Positions 34,939 to 45,558 of a DNA stretch of 64,000 nucleotides are shown here, in pieces. Made by a program: the position numbers and the translations under genes. The notes under the pieces were generated by a model. That model saw nothing but the letters and a program-made list of their open reading frames with translations, ran no database searches and was not told the DNA's origin. This DNA is from Protopterus annectens (Eukaryota > Chordata > Ceratodontiformes > Protopteridae): contig NC_056732.1 of assembly GCF_019279795.1 (NCBI RefSeq), positions 176,546,825 to 176,610,824 on the forward strand, in the 5' to 3' direction. Position 1 is the first letter of the stretch, and each line of letters begins with the position of its first letter.

Positions 34939-35239
34939 GACATTACGGGTTCGATATTATAACATTCGATGTTAGGGAACTTCAGTGTTATAATATAGAC
35001 CCAAATAATACACTGTGTGAAACAATCTAGTCTGACTTACATATACATACACAAAAGTACAATTTTGTAAGTTATGATACATAAAGCCATTGTAGCATTT
35101 ACAATATTTACATTGTGCACATTTTCAGTCTCTTTAATTCCTATATTACTTAATGTCTCATTCTGAGCCCCCTGTTACATACTCCCCCTATATCCCTAAT
35201 CTATATTTTAACTCATTCTCCAAGTATCTGCATATCATT

Positions 35240-35432
35240 AAATGCAGCCTCACAGTTGGCACTGAGGTGAAGGTGCTGTTCCTGTGGTACTGGGTTTGAT
35301 TTCCTGAGTACTACAATTTGACCTTCAACAAGTCACTTAATCAGACATTGCTTCCAAGTTGCCCCTTGAAATGGATTGTGTGTCTCGCGGCCCCACCTGG
35401 TTAACAATTGGGTATTATTATTAGGTGGTCCA
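35240..35432 (+). mobile_element. CORE-SINE (MIR-like)
   Basis: The tRNA-like head GTTGGCACTGAGGTGAAGG has the B-box GGGTTTGATTTCC. The CORE block follows: TTTGACCTTCAACAAGTCACTTAA, and then the TGCCCCTTGAAATGG ending. This is the MIR arrangement (GGTTCGAATCC, TGTGTGACCTTGGGCAAGTCACTTAACC, TGTAAAATGG). It abuts the L2 3' end; MIR-type SINEs are mobilised by L2. Confidence 0.8.
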
Positions 35433-36079
35433 TTCTTTATGATGTAATTTATTTATTTATTTTACATTTGTTGACCGTGCTAGTCTAACTGGATATATGT
35501 CCATTTTCAGTAGAGACCTGGGGAGAAAAGCTCCACATAAGCAAAATATTAGCAACTACAGGTACAGATAAGTAAAAATGTAACAAATTTAGGTGCAGTA
35601 TTTTAAGGTGAAGAATACAAATGTTTTATAGACAAAAATTAGTATTAATGCAGGTAATAAGAAAAAAGATTGAACAATGAACAAATTTAAACTGGCGCAC
35701 CATTAAGAAAGAGAAATAAAAAACACACTAGCAAATATAGCATCTCCAGGTACAGTGTTTAGCAGTGAGTCATCCATTATCCTATAGTAACATAGCAACT
35801 TTAAGGCAGCATGTAATAAGAAATATAAAGAAAGTCTATATAGATATTTATATGTGATAGCAAGTTAATGCTGCAAGCAGCAATCTAAGCAAGTATATAG
35901 TTAGTAGAGGATCAAGTGTAAGAGAGAGTTGTAAAGACTTAAATTAGTATAGGTAGGTCTACTCTCTAAGGCATAGAGAGAACTGGAATTAAATTGCAAA
36001 AGGTTATGTAGGTAGGGTTCAGAGAAAGTGGTGGAAGGATTAGTCTGGGTTACTACATGGGAATAACCAGTGGTTAATA

Positions 36080-37500
36080 AGGTATTCTCTGAGTTGTTTT
36101 TTTGAATAGTTTTGCTGAGGAGAGAGATGAGAGTTCCTTGGGAAGCAGGTTCCAGGATTTGCCAACAGTGTTGGCAAACAGAGAATCCCCGGCCTTATTT
36201 TTGGATTTGACTGTAGATACTAGTACTTTATTGGCTGAGCGAAGGGTGGGCAAATTACTGTAGGGGGATAGAAGGCTAGTAAGTATAGGAGTAAATTTAG
36301 GAAGATAGAGGATCTTATGGGCAATAATAAGGTGTTGATACGGAAGCTGATTATGAAGTTCTAGACAACCTAGGTGCTTAAGGTTTGGACAGTGGTGAGT
36401 TCTATAAGTGGAACCAGTAGCAAATCTGGCAATATTGTTGTAGGAGATAGCTAGTTTGTTAAGGTTGTGTTTTGATAGGTTGATATAAATGGAAGAGGCA
36501 TAGAGGAGGGTGGAAATTAGATGGGTGTGGGCAATAGTGGTTCTAGCTGTTGGAGTTAGGAAGGGTTTAATCCTATAGAGGGAGCCTAATTTTCTGTTTA
36601 CTGTTTTTATTGTTGTGTTAATATGTGTGTCAAAGCTAAGACTATGGTCTATTGTTACCCCTAAGAGCTTGGTAGTTGGGTCGGGAGATATAACGATGCC
36701 ATCATTGGATAAAACTGTGAAGTCAATTGGGGGACCTTAAAGTGGGAGTGAAGAGTAGCAGTTTTGTCTTGTTAGGAATCAGGAGGAGGCTATGCTGTAA
36801 CAACCATTTTTCTACTGTGTTAAGCACTGTTTGGGTAATGGCCTGAAGTTGAGTTGCAGGGGTAGTTGAGCATTTTAGTGTGGAGTCATCAGCATATTGG
36901 ATACATGTTGCTTGAAGAATTATTAGATTAAGATCATTGATGAAAATTGAAAAAGAGAGGGCCCAGAATAGAACCTTGGGGGACTCCCAGGGTAATAGGA
37001 AGGTAAGAGGATAGATTATTTTCCCAAAGCTCAGCCTGTTGCCTATTTTCAAGGTAGGATTTAAACCATTGTAAAGTCTGTGTATCTAGTGAGAGAGGCT
37101 TAAGTATGTTCAAAAGAAGTTGATGGTTGACCATATCAAAGGCTTTTGAAAGGTCGATAAAGAGTGCTGAGGATATAGTATTGTTGTTTTGGTTATTGTT
37201 AATACAGTCAGAAAAGGATAAGAGGGCTGTGGTGGTACTATGGTAAGGCCTAAAGCCATGCTGACAGTTAGCGAGCAAGTTATTTTGCAGTAGGTGGTCT
37301 AGTAGTTGGTGGTGGATAAATTTTTCCATAATTTTGACTAAAAGAGAGATTAGAGCTATTGGGCGGTAGTTAGAGAGTTCATGTGAGTTGCCCCCTTTGT
37401 GCAGTGGGATAATGTGGGAGACTTTCCAGATAGATGGGATCGTTCCTTCAGTAATGGTTCTATTTATAAGGATGGAAATAGGAAAGGCTACTACTGCTGC
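36080..37500 (-). pseudogene. L2 reverse transcriptase (copy A)
   Basis: Two frames join near 36950. The first has MEKFIHHQLLDHLLQNNLLA, CQHGFRPYHSTTTALLSF, ALFIDLSKAFDMVNHQ (motif A) and ITLGVPQGSILGPLFF (motif B). The second has IFINDLNLI and IQYADDSTLK, with YADD at 36885-36896 and both catalytic aspartates kept. The C-terminal domain LLGVTIDHSLSFDTHINTTI and later YRTHHCPNLKHLGCLEL are recognisable to about 36085. Near-complete, with one frameshift in the core and a stop near 36740. Confidence 0.9.
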
Positions 37501-38149
37501 AGCTTTCTGTAGCTATTCTGCTGGTAAAAGCTCAGCTTAAGGGGTACAAGGTTTTAGTTTAGGAAGAAGAGTGCAGATGAGGGATGTAGGGACTGGTTGT
37601 AAATGAAATGAGGGGGTTAAAGTAGTCAAGGAGGATGACAAACTTGAGCTAACAGGAGGTAGTGACTTGGTAAGACTTTGGACTGCATCAGTAAAGAAGG
37701 TATTAAAGGCATATGCAATATGATTTGGAGTTTCATAGGTGGATCCTGTTGGGGTGGGAGTTTTGGACTGACCTGGGTGGAGGAGTCTGTTTATGCCTGC
37801 CCAGAACTTTTGAGGTTTGTATTGGTAGGTTTGCTGGTTATTGTGGTAGAAGTTTCTTTTATCTAAAAGTATGGATTTTTGGTAGCATTTCTGAGGTGTC
37901 TAAATGTTAGATGATCAGCTGGGTTTTTAGTTGCTGTCCATTTGGTCCAGATTGTATTTCTTATTATAATTTGTCTCTTTTGTTAGCCATGGAGCAGTTT
38001 AGTCCTATTTCTCATTGAGCGGGACGGGGCATGACAGTCCAGGATTTCTAAGAATTTGGTATTAAAGTAGGATACCGCCTCATCTAATTGGAGGTGTCTT
38101 AGGGGTGACCAGTCACATGCTTTCAGCTCAGCTTTGAAGTTACTAGGGT

Positions 38150-38880
38150 TAAAGTTTTTGTTGGTTCGAATGGTTTTTTATAAGGTTGGTTTATGAGCAT
38201 TGATCTTTTGCCTGGTTATGTAGGTCAGTGAGTGGTCACTGACATCATCAGGAAGGATTCTTGCTTCATAAGAGAGGAGGTGATTATTTATCAGTATCCA
38301 GTCAAGAGTAGTTGTTTTGTTATTAGGTTTATGGATCCTGGTGGGGAAGGTTATAGTTTGGGAAAAAAACGTAGAGGTTTATGTGGGTAGTCTGGTTTGC
38401 TGAGATGCAGACATTCCAGTCAATATTAAAGTCACCCAGGACAATGGCTTCTTGTGGGTAGTTAGTTGAAAGCTAGGAAAGAATATTTTCAAGGGTGTTT
38501 ATATTGTTACCTGGAGGGAGGTAGGTGCATATTATATAGATGGATTTATAGGTGTTAATTTGGAGTTTAGAGATAAGGATTTCAGCGCTGCTAATAGAAG
38601 GTGGTTGAACATTTATTGGTGTTACTTGCAACTCTGTCTTATATAATATTGCTACACCCCCTCTCTTTTTGGTTGGTCGATCTAATCTCAGGATATTGTA
38701 TCCTGCTGGAGTGATTTAATTGTCCTGTGTTGCAGGTTTTAACCAGGTTTCTGTTAGGCAAAGGATGTCAAAGGAGTGAACATCTAAGAGGGCATGGAGG
38801 TGGGCAACTTTGTTGTTCAAGCTCTGTGTGTTGAGATGAGCTATAAGGAGAGAGTTTGATGCTTTAGTGATGGTTCAAGG
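38150..38880 (-). pseudogene. L2 endonuclease (copy A)
   Basis: The reverse strand shows LIAHLNTQSLNNKVAHL, DILCLTETWLKPATQ (catalytic E), YNILRLDRPTKKRGGVAIL, SIYIICTYLPPGNN and AIVLGDFNIDWNV (GDFN with its Asp/Asn). In-frame stops occur. The C-terminal SDH motif is not clearly seen, falling in a poorer stretch near 38.2 kb. The domain nicks target DNA to prime reverse transcription. Confidence 0.85.
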
Positions 38881-38925
38881 AATACAGGGATTTGGTTTAG
38901 GTGGTTTAGAGGTGGTAGTGGTGTT

Positions 38926-39266
38926 GGCGCCAGGGTTGGGATGGCTGTCCCCATCTAAAAGTTTAGCAATTTTAATCCTGTGTATGATATTTAGGAATTT
39001 ACAGGGTGAGTATTTTGGTTTCTTGGGTTGGTTATAGTTAATGTGGACTAAACGATGGAACTTTAGCACTAAATAGGAGGGTGTAGAGGTAATAATGTAG
39101 TTTATGTAAGTGGTAGGTCTGTCATGGTTGATTGTTTAAGAGACTGGTTGAAGTTAGTTAAGGTTAGATGTTCATATTTAGCAAGGACATAGGTTATAGA
39201 TTGTAAAGGTAGGATGACAATTAAGAGGAATAGTATTGGGTATTTGGATCTGGGTGTAATGGTCAT
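38926..39266 (-). other. Hydrophobic leader and 2A-like motif upstream of L2 endonuclease
   Basis: From an ATG at 39264-39266 the reverse strand gives MTITPRSKYPILFLLIVILP followed by LQSITYVLA, a signal-peptide-like start. It stays open for 54 codons, to a stop at 39102-39104. In the next frame, 38926-38961 encodes KLLDGDSHPNPGA, close to the 2A ribosome-skipping consensus DxExNPGP. The final Pro is Ala through a single base, so skipping would be lost. 2A-like motifs are known in several LINE ORFs. Confidence 0.55.
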
Positions 39267-39750
39267 AGTGAATGGTTAGTTAAATAAGTAATTGGGGAAG
39301 GTATATTAAAGAGGATGATTTGAAGAAGATGATAGTGGGGAGGTTTTGCAAGGTATTGTAGAAGATTGGGATAATGAGTTTGTAAATTGATTAAGAACTT
39401 AGTGATGTAATGAGTATCTATAAGTGGTGAGCTAGGGTAGTTAGCACTTAATGAGTAGAAGGTGGGATTGGTTGTATATGAATGGGGGTGTGGCCAGTGA
39501 AGGTTTATGGTTAGGACCCCTGGGGGTGGGTGGGATTTGGGGGTAGGGTAAGGGAGCGGAGTGAGCCCGCAGGGCAAACAGAGTGGGTAGACCCAAGGAA
39601 AGAAGGCAGCAGGGCAGTGCGAAAAACAATCAGTATAGTGAAGGTAAGTATGAAAGAAGGTAAGCAGGGTGGTTAGAGAGATGCTTAGGGGGGTGTTATA
39701 AGGGAAAGGATTTGATTGATTTCAGAGGTAGGTAGAATTATTAACAAGCA

Positions 39751-40079
39751 AGTAAAGAATAACAGTAAGAATAGATATATAAAAGTGAGTGAGAAGGAGA
39801 GAGGGAAAGGAGATTAATGGTGGTTGAAGACTGCCATCTAGTGGTCAAATCCAGTAACAGTAGAGAGTGGAGCAACTAAAGGAGATAGAAATGTGTAGGG
39901 CAGAAAATAAGGCTCAGATATAGGGAATAGGAGGCAGGGATAAGGGAGGTATGGAGGGGGGTTTCCCGTAAGAAGGGTATGGCTGCTGGCTATTGTGGTC
40001 AGGATCCTACACTAGCTCCTAGTAATGAAGTACAGCAATGTCACTTATAAAATTAAAGGTGTATCTTCATATAACATAC
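39751..40079. other. Probable 5' region of L2 copy A
   Basis: Purine-rich DNA between the L2 coding region and the 161-bp repeat. It contains CTGCCATCTAGTGG at 39831-39844, whose complement CCACTAGATGGCAG fits a vertebrate CTCF core consensus at every position. No other feature. Confidence 0.4.
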
Positions 40080-40637
40080 TTTCTTTAATTCCTTTGAGGT
40101 CACTTCTGAGAGAAGTTATGACCTTTCCTGTTGGGAAATGTGGCAAAACAAGGTGAGATTGGTGTCTTTTGACTGGTCTTGGAATGTCCAGGAAGGCAGG
40201 GCAGGTAAGCAAAACAAAATAGGTAGAGAAGGCTGGAGTATTTCTTTAATTCCTTTGAGGTCACTTTTGAGAGAAATTATGACCTTTCCTGTTGGGAAAT
40301 GTGGCAAAACAAGGTGAGATTGGTGTCTTTTGACTGGTCTTGGAATGTCCAGGAAAGCAAGGCTGGTAAGCAAAACAAAATAGGTAGAGAAGGCTGGAGT
40401 GTTTCTTTAATTCCTTTGAGGTCACTTCTAAGAGAAGTTATGACATTTCCTGTTGGGAAATGTGGCAAAACAAGGTGACACTGGTGTCTTTTGACTGGTC
40501 TTGGAATGTCCAGGAAGGCAGGGCTGGTAAGCAAAACAAAATAGGTAGAGAAGGCTGGAGTGTTTCTCTAATTCCTTAGAGATTACTTCTGAGAGAAGTT
40601 ATGACCTTTCCTGTTGGGAAATGTGGCAAAACATGGT
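40080..40637. repeat. 161-bp tandem repeat, about 3.5 copies
   Basis: Units start at 40080, 40241, 40402 and 40563 with TTTCTTTAATTCCTTTGAGG, an exact 161-bp period. The last unit is cut after TTGGGAAATGTGGCAAAAC. Copies differ by only a few percent. 161 is not a multiple of 3, so the overlapping reverse-strand frames through it are by-products. Confidence 0.97.
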
Positions 40638-41422
40638 AACCCTTCTGATACAGAACTAATCAACTTTCCTGTAACTTACTACTTTCATAGGATTAACTGT
40701 GAACAGTGGCTTTTCTTTCCATGTCAGTTCAGTTTACTTGGTTCACCTCCTCATCAACCTTTAAATGCAAACTTCTGATACATTTCTAAAGCTCCACTGT
40801 AGGATACATAGGTACAGCAAGTTGACTGTATTCCTCAGGCAGATTGCTGCTCATAATCCCACCCAGGGAATTTCCCTTTATATACCTACTCTCACTAATT
40901 TCTTCTGCACATCACACCCAATTGGCTATAGAGCTTCTTCTTAACTGTGTTTACCACCAAAGTGCTTCCTAGTTTGTTATCTTACTAACAGCAGCGACTG
41001 GTGACTTCAACTCAAAGAGGGGCTGTAGGAAACAGCTGATTTGGCATTGTCAACTAGAAAGGGGTGTGGCCAACTAGAAAGGGATGATGTTATGTTACAG
41101 TGGGATCAAACCTGACCATGCTTACCAATTTACATAAAATAAGTGCAGAATTATTACATCAAAGCTACAGTGCCAAACATTTCATCCACAAATAGCCATC
41201 ATATCAATGGCCAACCTAAAGTATTTGCTTTGACCCTGCCAGGATTAAAATGAAAATAGCAATGATTGTATTAATTTAGTTTGTTGCACAGAAACAGTAG
41301 TCACAGGCTTGCATGACAGCTGACATCACCTAAATACACATTAATCTTGCAAAGCCACAATTACAACAGTAAACAGCAAGGCCAATCAACTAATTTCTTT
41401 CACAAACACCCCCCCCCATTAC

Positions 41423-41600
41423 CATAGCCGGCCTTAGGCATAAGCCAACTAGGCAGCCACCTTGGGCACTGCTCTAGCAAGGGCGCTTTTCCAATATTAA
41501 TTTGGTGTAGGTAGACCAGGATGGAGGCACCAGGTGGTGTGGTGGGGCACGCTCTGGAGCCCTTTTGTCTAGGGCACCAGTTGACCTAAGGCCGGTCTTG
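41423..41600. mobile_element. hAT-type MITE, 178 bp
   Basis: Terminal inverted repeats are CATAGCCGGCCTTAGG at the left and, at the right, the complement of CAAGACCGGCCTTAGG. The 8-bp target duplication CCCATTAC is exact at 41415-41422 and 41601-41608. The 8-bp duplication and CAxxG-type ends indicate hAT. It has no coding capacity. Confidence 0.9.
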
Positions 41601-41747
41601 CCCATTACCTAACTAAAGTAGTTGCTTTTTACCTGTCCGGATTAAAGTAGAACTAGTAGTAACAGTTGGATTGCTTACTTGCATTGCTTTGATTTTGTTG
41701 ACAGAAACATTAGTCACAGCTTGTGTGTGCCAGCCAAGTACACATTT

Positions 41748-41922
41748 TATTTTATTTATTTTTCTTTTGTTTACCTGGGTTTCTGCAACCGCCGTTAGTT
41801 GAAAAAAAAACTTATTTCAGCATATGTCCAGGGAGAAAAGCTCCAACATATTAGAAACATTTTTAAACAGACATTCAATATATAAATGAACAGATATGAA
41901 ATAACACACATGCTAATTATTT
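41748..41922 (-). mobile_element. L2 3' end inserted in tandem array
   Basis: Reverse-strand L2 tail with AATAAATAAAAT, the CAAATAAC..-like region, and the GGAGCTTTTCTCCCTGG block. The short direct repeat CACATTT (41741-41747, 41923-41929) may be the target duplication. Array sequence continues on both sides. Confidence 0.7.
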
Positions 41923-42517
41923 CACATTTATCTTAAAAGTACAGACAGAAAAGTAATATGGTTTTGCAAAAATAGAATTACAACAGCAAACAGCAGGACC
42001 ATTTGTTTCATTCACACATAGCCCCAGTCCCCATTGCCTACCCCACCCACAGTGTCTGATTTGATCTTGCGAGGTTAAAAACAAAAACAACAACAAAAAA
42101 AAGATGACATTGTCATTAAGGTAAGAATTTGTTTCCATAAAAATACTCAATTCAGAGCTTGTGGTCGATCTTACTTCACTGAAATGCACATTACTCTTGC
42201 AAAGCAAGCCAGAACCGCAGTCATTCCATTTACACATAGGCATTGCCCTACCCCGACTGCCTACCCAGAGAATCTCCTTTCAGCCTACAAGGTTTAAAAT
42301 AATGAAAACAAAAGAACACGGTTACATTACTGAATTTCTTTCACATCACAAAGCCAAGAACTTGAACGTGATCTTATTTCAGTTCAACCATACACACTTT
42401 ACTCATGAAAAAGTAGAGATTGTTTCAACAATAAAACATTGGCAAACCATCCTAATTTATCTTGACTAACCCTGAAAAAAGATACTAGGTTAAAAAAAAA
42501 CACTTCATCCACAAATG

Positions 42518-42537
42518 CCCCCCCCCCCCCCCCCCAG
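42518..42537. repeat. Poly(C) tract
   Basis: A run of about 19-20 C, grown from the CCCCC of a satellite unit. Similar C runs occur at 41409-41417 and 46320-46329. Confidence 0.9.
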
Positions 42538-43434
42538 AACACACTGCATACCTAGTATCTCTTTGACTCCTGCCAGGATATTATATTTAAAAAAAAAAAA
42601 AAGAAAGAAAGTCATCAGCAGCCCCCAAAATACGTAGACTACTAACATCCCTGCCAGTGTACTATGTGAAAAAAAGAAAATCATTAACACAAAACACATT
42701 ACCTCCCTACTATCTTGTTAACCATGCCAGGATATTATATTAAAAAAACAGACCACTTGTTTCTGGTTGACCCCGCCAGTGTATTATATTAAAAAACAAA
42801 ATCAATAGCCCCCAAAACACATAGACCACTAGAATCTGGTTGACCCTGCCAGCGTATTATGTTAAAAAGAGAAAACCATCAACAGTCCCCAGAACACATT
42901 GCCTCCCTAGTATCTGATTAAACCTGCCAGAATATTATATTAAAAAATAAATTAATAAATAAATAAAAAGTCATCAACAGCACCCAGAACACATACACCA
43001 CCTACTAGTATCTGGTTGACCATGCCAGGTTGACCATGTCGGGTACCAACACCTTTGCTCGTTTCCCACCTTTCCTAGCTAGTATAGTCCAGATCCTAGG
43101 CTTTGCCTGTTTCAGGATTTTATTTTCTGTGTTCAGAGCTATCCAGACCTTGTTGTGATAGAGGGAAGTCCTACTGCTTACCAGTGGGAGTGGTGAGCAT
43201 TGTACTGCCTACCTAACACTAGGGGAGTGGTTTCCAGCTCAGAAATTGTAATTTTATTAGCCATTTTGGGCTGATTTCTATCCCTTTCAACTTTCTGGCT
43301 TAAAAACGCAAGTGTTTGGGCATTTTTCGCATCGTGCAGCACCGCAGGGCTATGGTTAAACTATTCCAGGTGCCAGAAAGTCTGCTCTTCAAATATTTCC
43401 TTAGAACTAGCTGGTTTCTCAGTAGTAGCACTAA

Positions 43435-44008
43435 AATTTGAACCCCTGTGACTAGCACTTGCTCTAAAACATCAAAAGCTCAGAACAGCGAATTTTTTCC
43501 CTAGGAAAAAATTCACTGTTCCGAGAAACACACACACAACACAAGCACACCAAAAAAAACAGCAATCCAAACACATACACTTAAAATCCTACATTTAGCC
43601 CTACACTAAACTGTACATACAGTACTATCTATCCACTATCCTTAACACAAACCCTAACCCTAAGGTCTGTTACTATCACACACTCACCTCACCCACGCCC
43701 TAACCCTAACTCACATACCCCGCCCTAACCCTAAAGTCTGTTACTATCACACACTCACCACATCCTAACCCTAACTCACATACCCCGCCCTAACCCTAAC
43801 GTCCACACAATCGCACACTTACCTGAACCCAACCCGTAACTTTCCACCACAGTGCTGAAAATAGCAAAGCCACAGAAACGGACAACCAAATTCTTTCCCT
43901 AGGAAAAAATTTGGTTATCTGCAGCTTCGCTATTTTCAGCGTTCGCTGTTTTCGGTTTGATATTAGACCATTCGAAGTATTAACACTTTGATGATCTAAT
44001 ATAGACCC
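43435..44008. mobile_element. TIR DNA transposon with telomere-like arrays, copy 2
   Basis: Same family as 34282-35002. The right end is clear, with the complement of GGGTCTATATTAGATCATC ending at 44008. Subterminal hairpins are centred on TTTCCCTAGGAAAA (43494-43510) and TTTCCCTAGGAAAA (43894-43909), and a (CCCTAACCCTAA) array spans 43625-43825. The left terminus is diverged, and I found no target duplication. It lies in the outer CR1 5' UTR, so it inserted after that CR1 or was carried with it. Confidence 0.8.
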
Positions 44009-44174
44009 CCGGGAAAGCACTAGGAAGCCTTAAACTGATACAAGCACTCAACTCTCCTTGTTAATAAGGAGAAATTAATCATAGGCACTAAACAGCCTAT
44101 AACTGAAAAGTACCTTGCAAAGGTAAGGGAAAACAGCTCTTGTACTTTACAAAAACAAAAGCACCTAAACAGGC

Positions 44175-45100
44175 ATGTCCAAGGGTTAGCTTCCAGTGAT
44201 TTCTCCTGTCCACCTGGTGAATCTGGGCATACTGGGGCAATGCAGCAACTGCCTCATGTATACAGACAACCCTCTCCTCCTATCACCCAACACTACAACC
44301 TGCGAGAGATGCACTTACATAGCCAAACTGGAAGCAAAGCTGTCTCCAGCCAACATTGTGCTAGACAGGCAAGAGAAGGTTAACACCTGCACTACACCTC
44401 AAGCAACACATAGCCCTTCAAAACCCACACCATCAATATCCACACATAGCAACACTAGACTCACATATGCGGAGGCCCTTAACATTAACCTGCCCAAGCA
44501 ACAAGGACCTCCGAAGCTGAAATGCAAACACCAGTTACAACCAAAGTGAAACATAGCTCACAACACCAGTGTGCCACCCAACAACAGCCCCGTAAGGCAA
44601 GACAACATACCCAACACTTTAGTCATAGGTGACTCTATAGTCAGACACACTGATGTCCCACTCACCAGACTGAACAAGGAGAAAATTACAGTCAGCTGTC
44701 TGTTGGGTGCCAGGATCTGCCACATAATGCATGCACTTAAGTCACTCCGCAACAAGTACAAATACGACTTTGTCATTGTCCATGTTGGAGTGAATGACTT
44801 GAGATGTACCTCCCTGGACTACATGAAAAGAGACATGGAAGAGCTCTCAGATCATATGACCCAGGCAGGTATGACCCTAGCCCTGAGCAGCATCCTGCCT
44901 TCGCCCAGAATGATACCACAGTATAAGGACAAAATGATTGACTTCAACAATTGGCTAAGCTTCTGGTGTCATTCAAAGGGGATCCAGTATCTGTCTGCCT
45001 GGGACGACATGATCGACAAACCACGATGCTTTGTCAGAGATGGTCTGCACATGTCACCCTGGGATTCAGGTTACTGACTAAAGCTCTTGCCATCCCATAT
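44175..45100 (+). pseudogene. CR1 ORF1 with esterase domain (copy 3)
   Basis: The start ATGTCCAAGGGTTAG matches the start of copy 4 but is stopped at codon 5. Next comes a Cys-rich knuckle (LGILGQCSNC, TTCERCTYIAKLEAKLS), a Ser/Thr/Pro linker, then an SGNH-type esterase: TLVIGDSIVRHTDVPLTRLN (GDS box with the nucleophile Ser), VIVHVGVNDLR (GxND box) and DKPRCFVRDGLHMSPW (DxxH-type box). One frameshift lies near 44550. ORF1 proteins of this kind bind the element RNA; the esterase role is not known. Confidence 0.88.
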
Positions 45101-45173
45101 AGTGCCTTTTTTAGGCAAGGTTCAAAGGACAAAACTATCACCATAACAGATACAAGCATGCAAAATCTGAAGG

Positions 45174-45558
45174 TAATGCTACTCAATGCTAGAAGTCTAA
45201 ACCTCAAAATGCACTCTCTCAAGGCACTCCTAAAAATGGAAAACATCAATATCTGTGCAGTAACTGAGACCTGGTTCAAAGCTCCAGAGAGCACCCCTCT
45301 AATACCAGGCTACAACTCTTACCACACATTTCAGCCACCAAACCCAGACCGAAACACTAAAGGTGGGGGCGTGTCCATCTTCACCAAGGATATTCCCACC
45401 TCCAGGCTAGTTGCCCAACATAATGCATCTGAAATTCTCCAGGTGCAACTAACACTAGGTAAGACTGCAATCCAAATTGTAGCTTGCTACAGATCCCCCC
45501 ACCATGCCCAAATATTCTCACTACACCTTTCTAAACATACTGGAAAATATTAAGATAC
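45174..45558 (+). pseudogene. CR1 endonuclease N-terminal part (copy 3)
   Basis: Encodes VMLLNARSLNLKMHSLKALL, NICAVTETWFKAPEST (catalytic E), GGGVSIFTKDIPTSRL and IQIVACYRSPHHA, stopping where the inner CR1 starts. The remainder of this domain is at 52129-52420. Confidence 0.92.

Larger units (their letters stand above)
34282..35002. mobile_element. Non-autonomous TIR DNA transposon with telomere-like arrays, copy 1
   Basis: Ends are imperfect inverted repeats: AGGTCTATATCATAACATCG at the left, and at the right the complement of GGGTCTATATTATAACACTG. The 9-bp direct repeat AAATAATAC flanks the element exactly at 34273-34281 and 35003-35011, so this is a complete 721-bp unit. ATCGAA words recur in both subterminal regions. 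Two strong hairpins lie inside each end. No coding capacity. A 9-bp duplication points to Mutator-like or Merlin-like transposases, but the family is not identified. The centre is a (CCCTAA)-rich array. Confidence 0.85.
35445..39750 (-). mobile_element. L2 LINE copy A, near full length
   Basis: Reverse-strand L2 of about 4.3 kb. The 3' end is an AAATAAATAAATTACATC tail at 35440-35460, preceded by the conserved GAGCTTTTCTCCCCAGG block. Going 5', it has the RT C-terminus (from 36085), catalytic domain, endonuclease (38.15-38.88 kb), a short 2A-like motif at 38926-38960 and a Pro-rich upstream region. Only a few frameshifts and stops are present, so it is one of the younger elements here. The 5' end is uncertain; a 161-bp tandem repeat starts 330 bp further. 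Confidence 0.88.
41100..43030 (+). repeat. Decayed tandem array with 18S-like 17-mer, left part
   Basis: Longer decayed units (roughly 350-450 bp) pass into short units of about 65-80 bp. The longer ones carry TTGACCCTGCCAGGATTAAAA, CAGAAACA(G/T)TAGTCACAGC, and TTGCAAAGCC..CAACAGTAAACAGCA. Each short unit has CCCAGAACACAT, CTGGTTGACCCTGCCAG and ATTATATTAAAAAA. 17-mer copies lie at 42763, 42836 and 43012, with weaker ones between. The array is interrupted by a hAT MITE, an L2 3' end and, at 43.03 kb, by a CR1. It resumes at 54.72 kb. Confidence 0.8.

Noticed and set aside
40116..40534. Tandem-repeat protein (MLTSxAFLDIPRPVK)
   Set aside because: The DNA period of 161 bp is not a multiple of 3, and the frames shift between units; the DNA repeat explains them.
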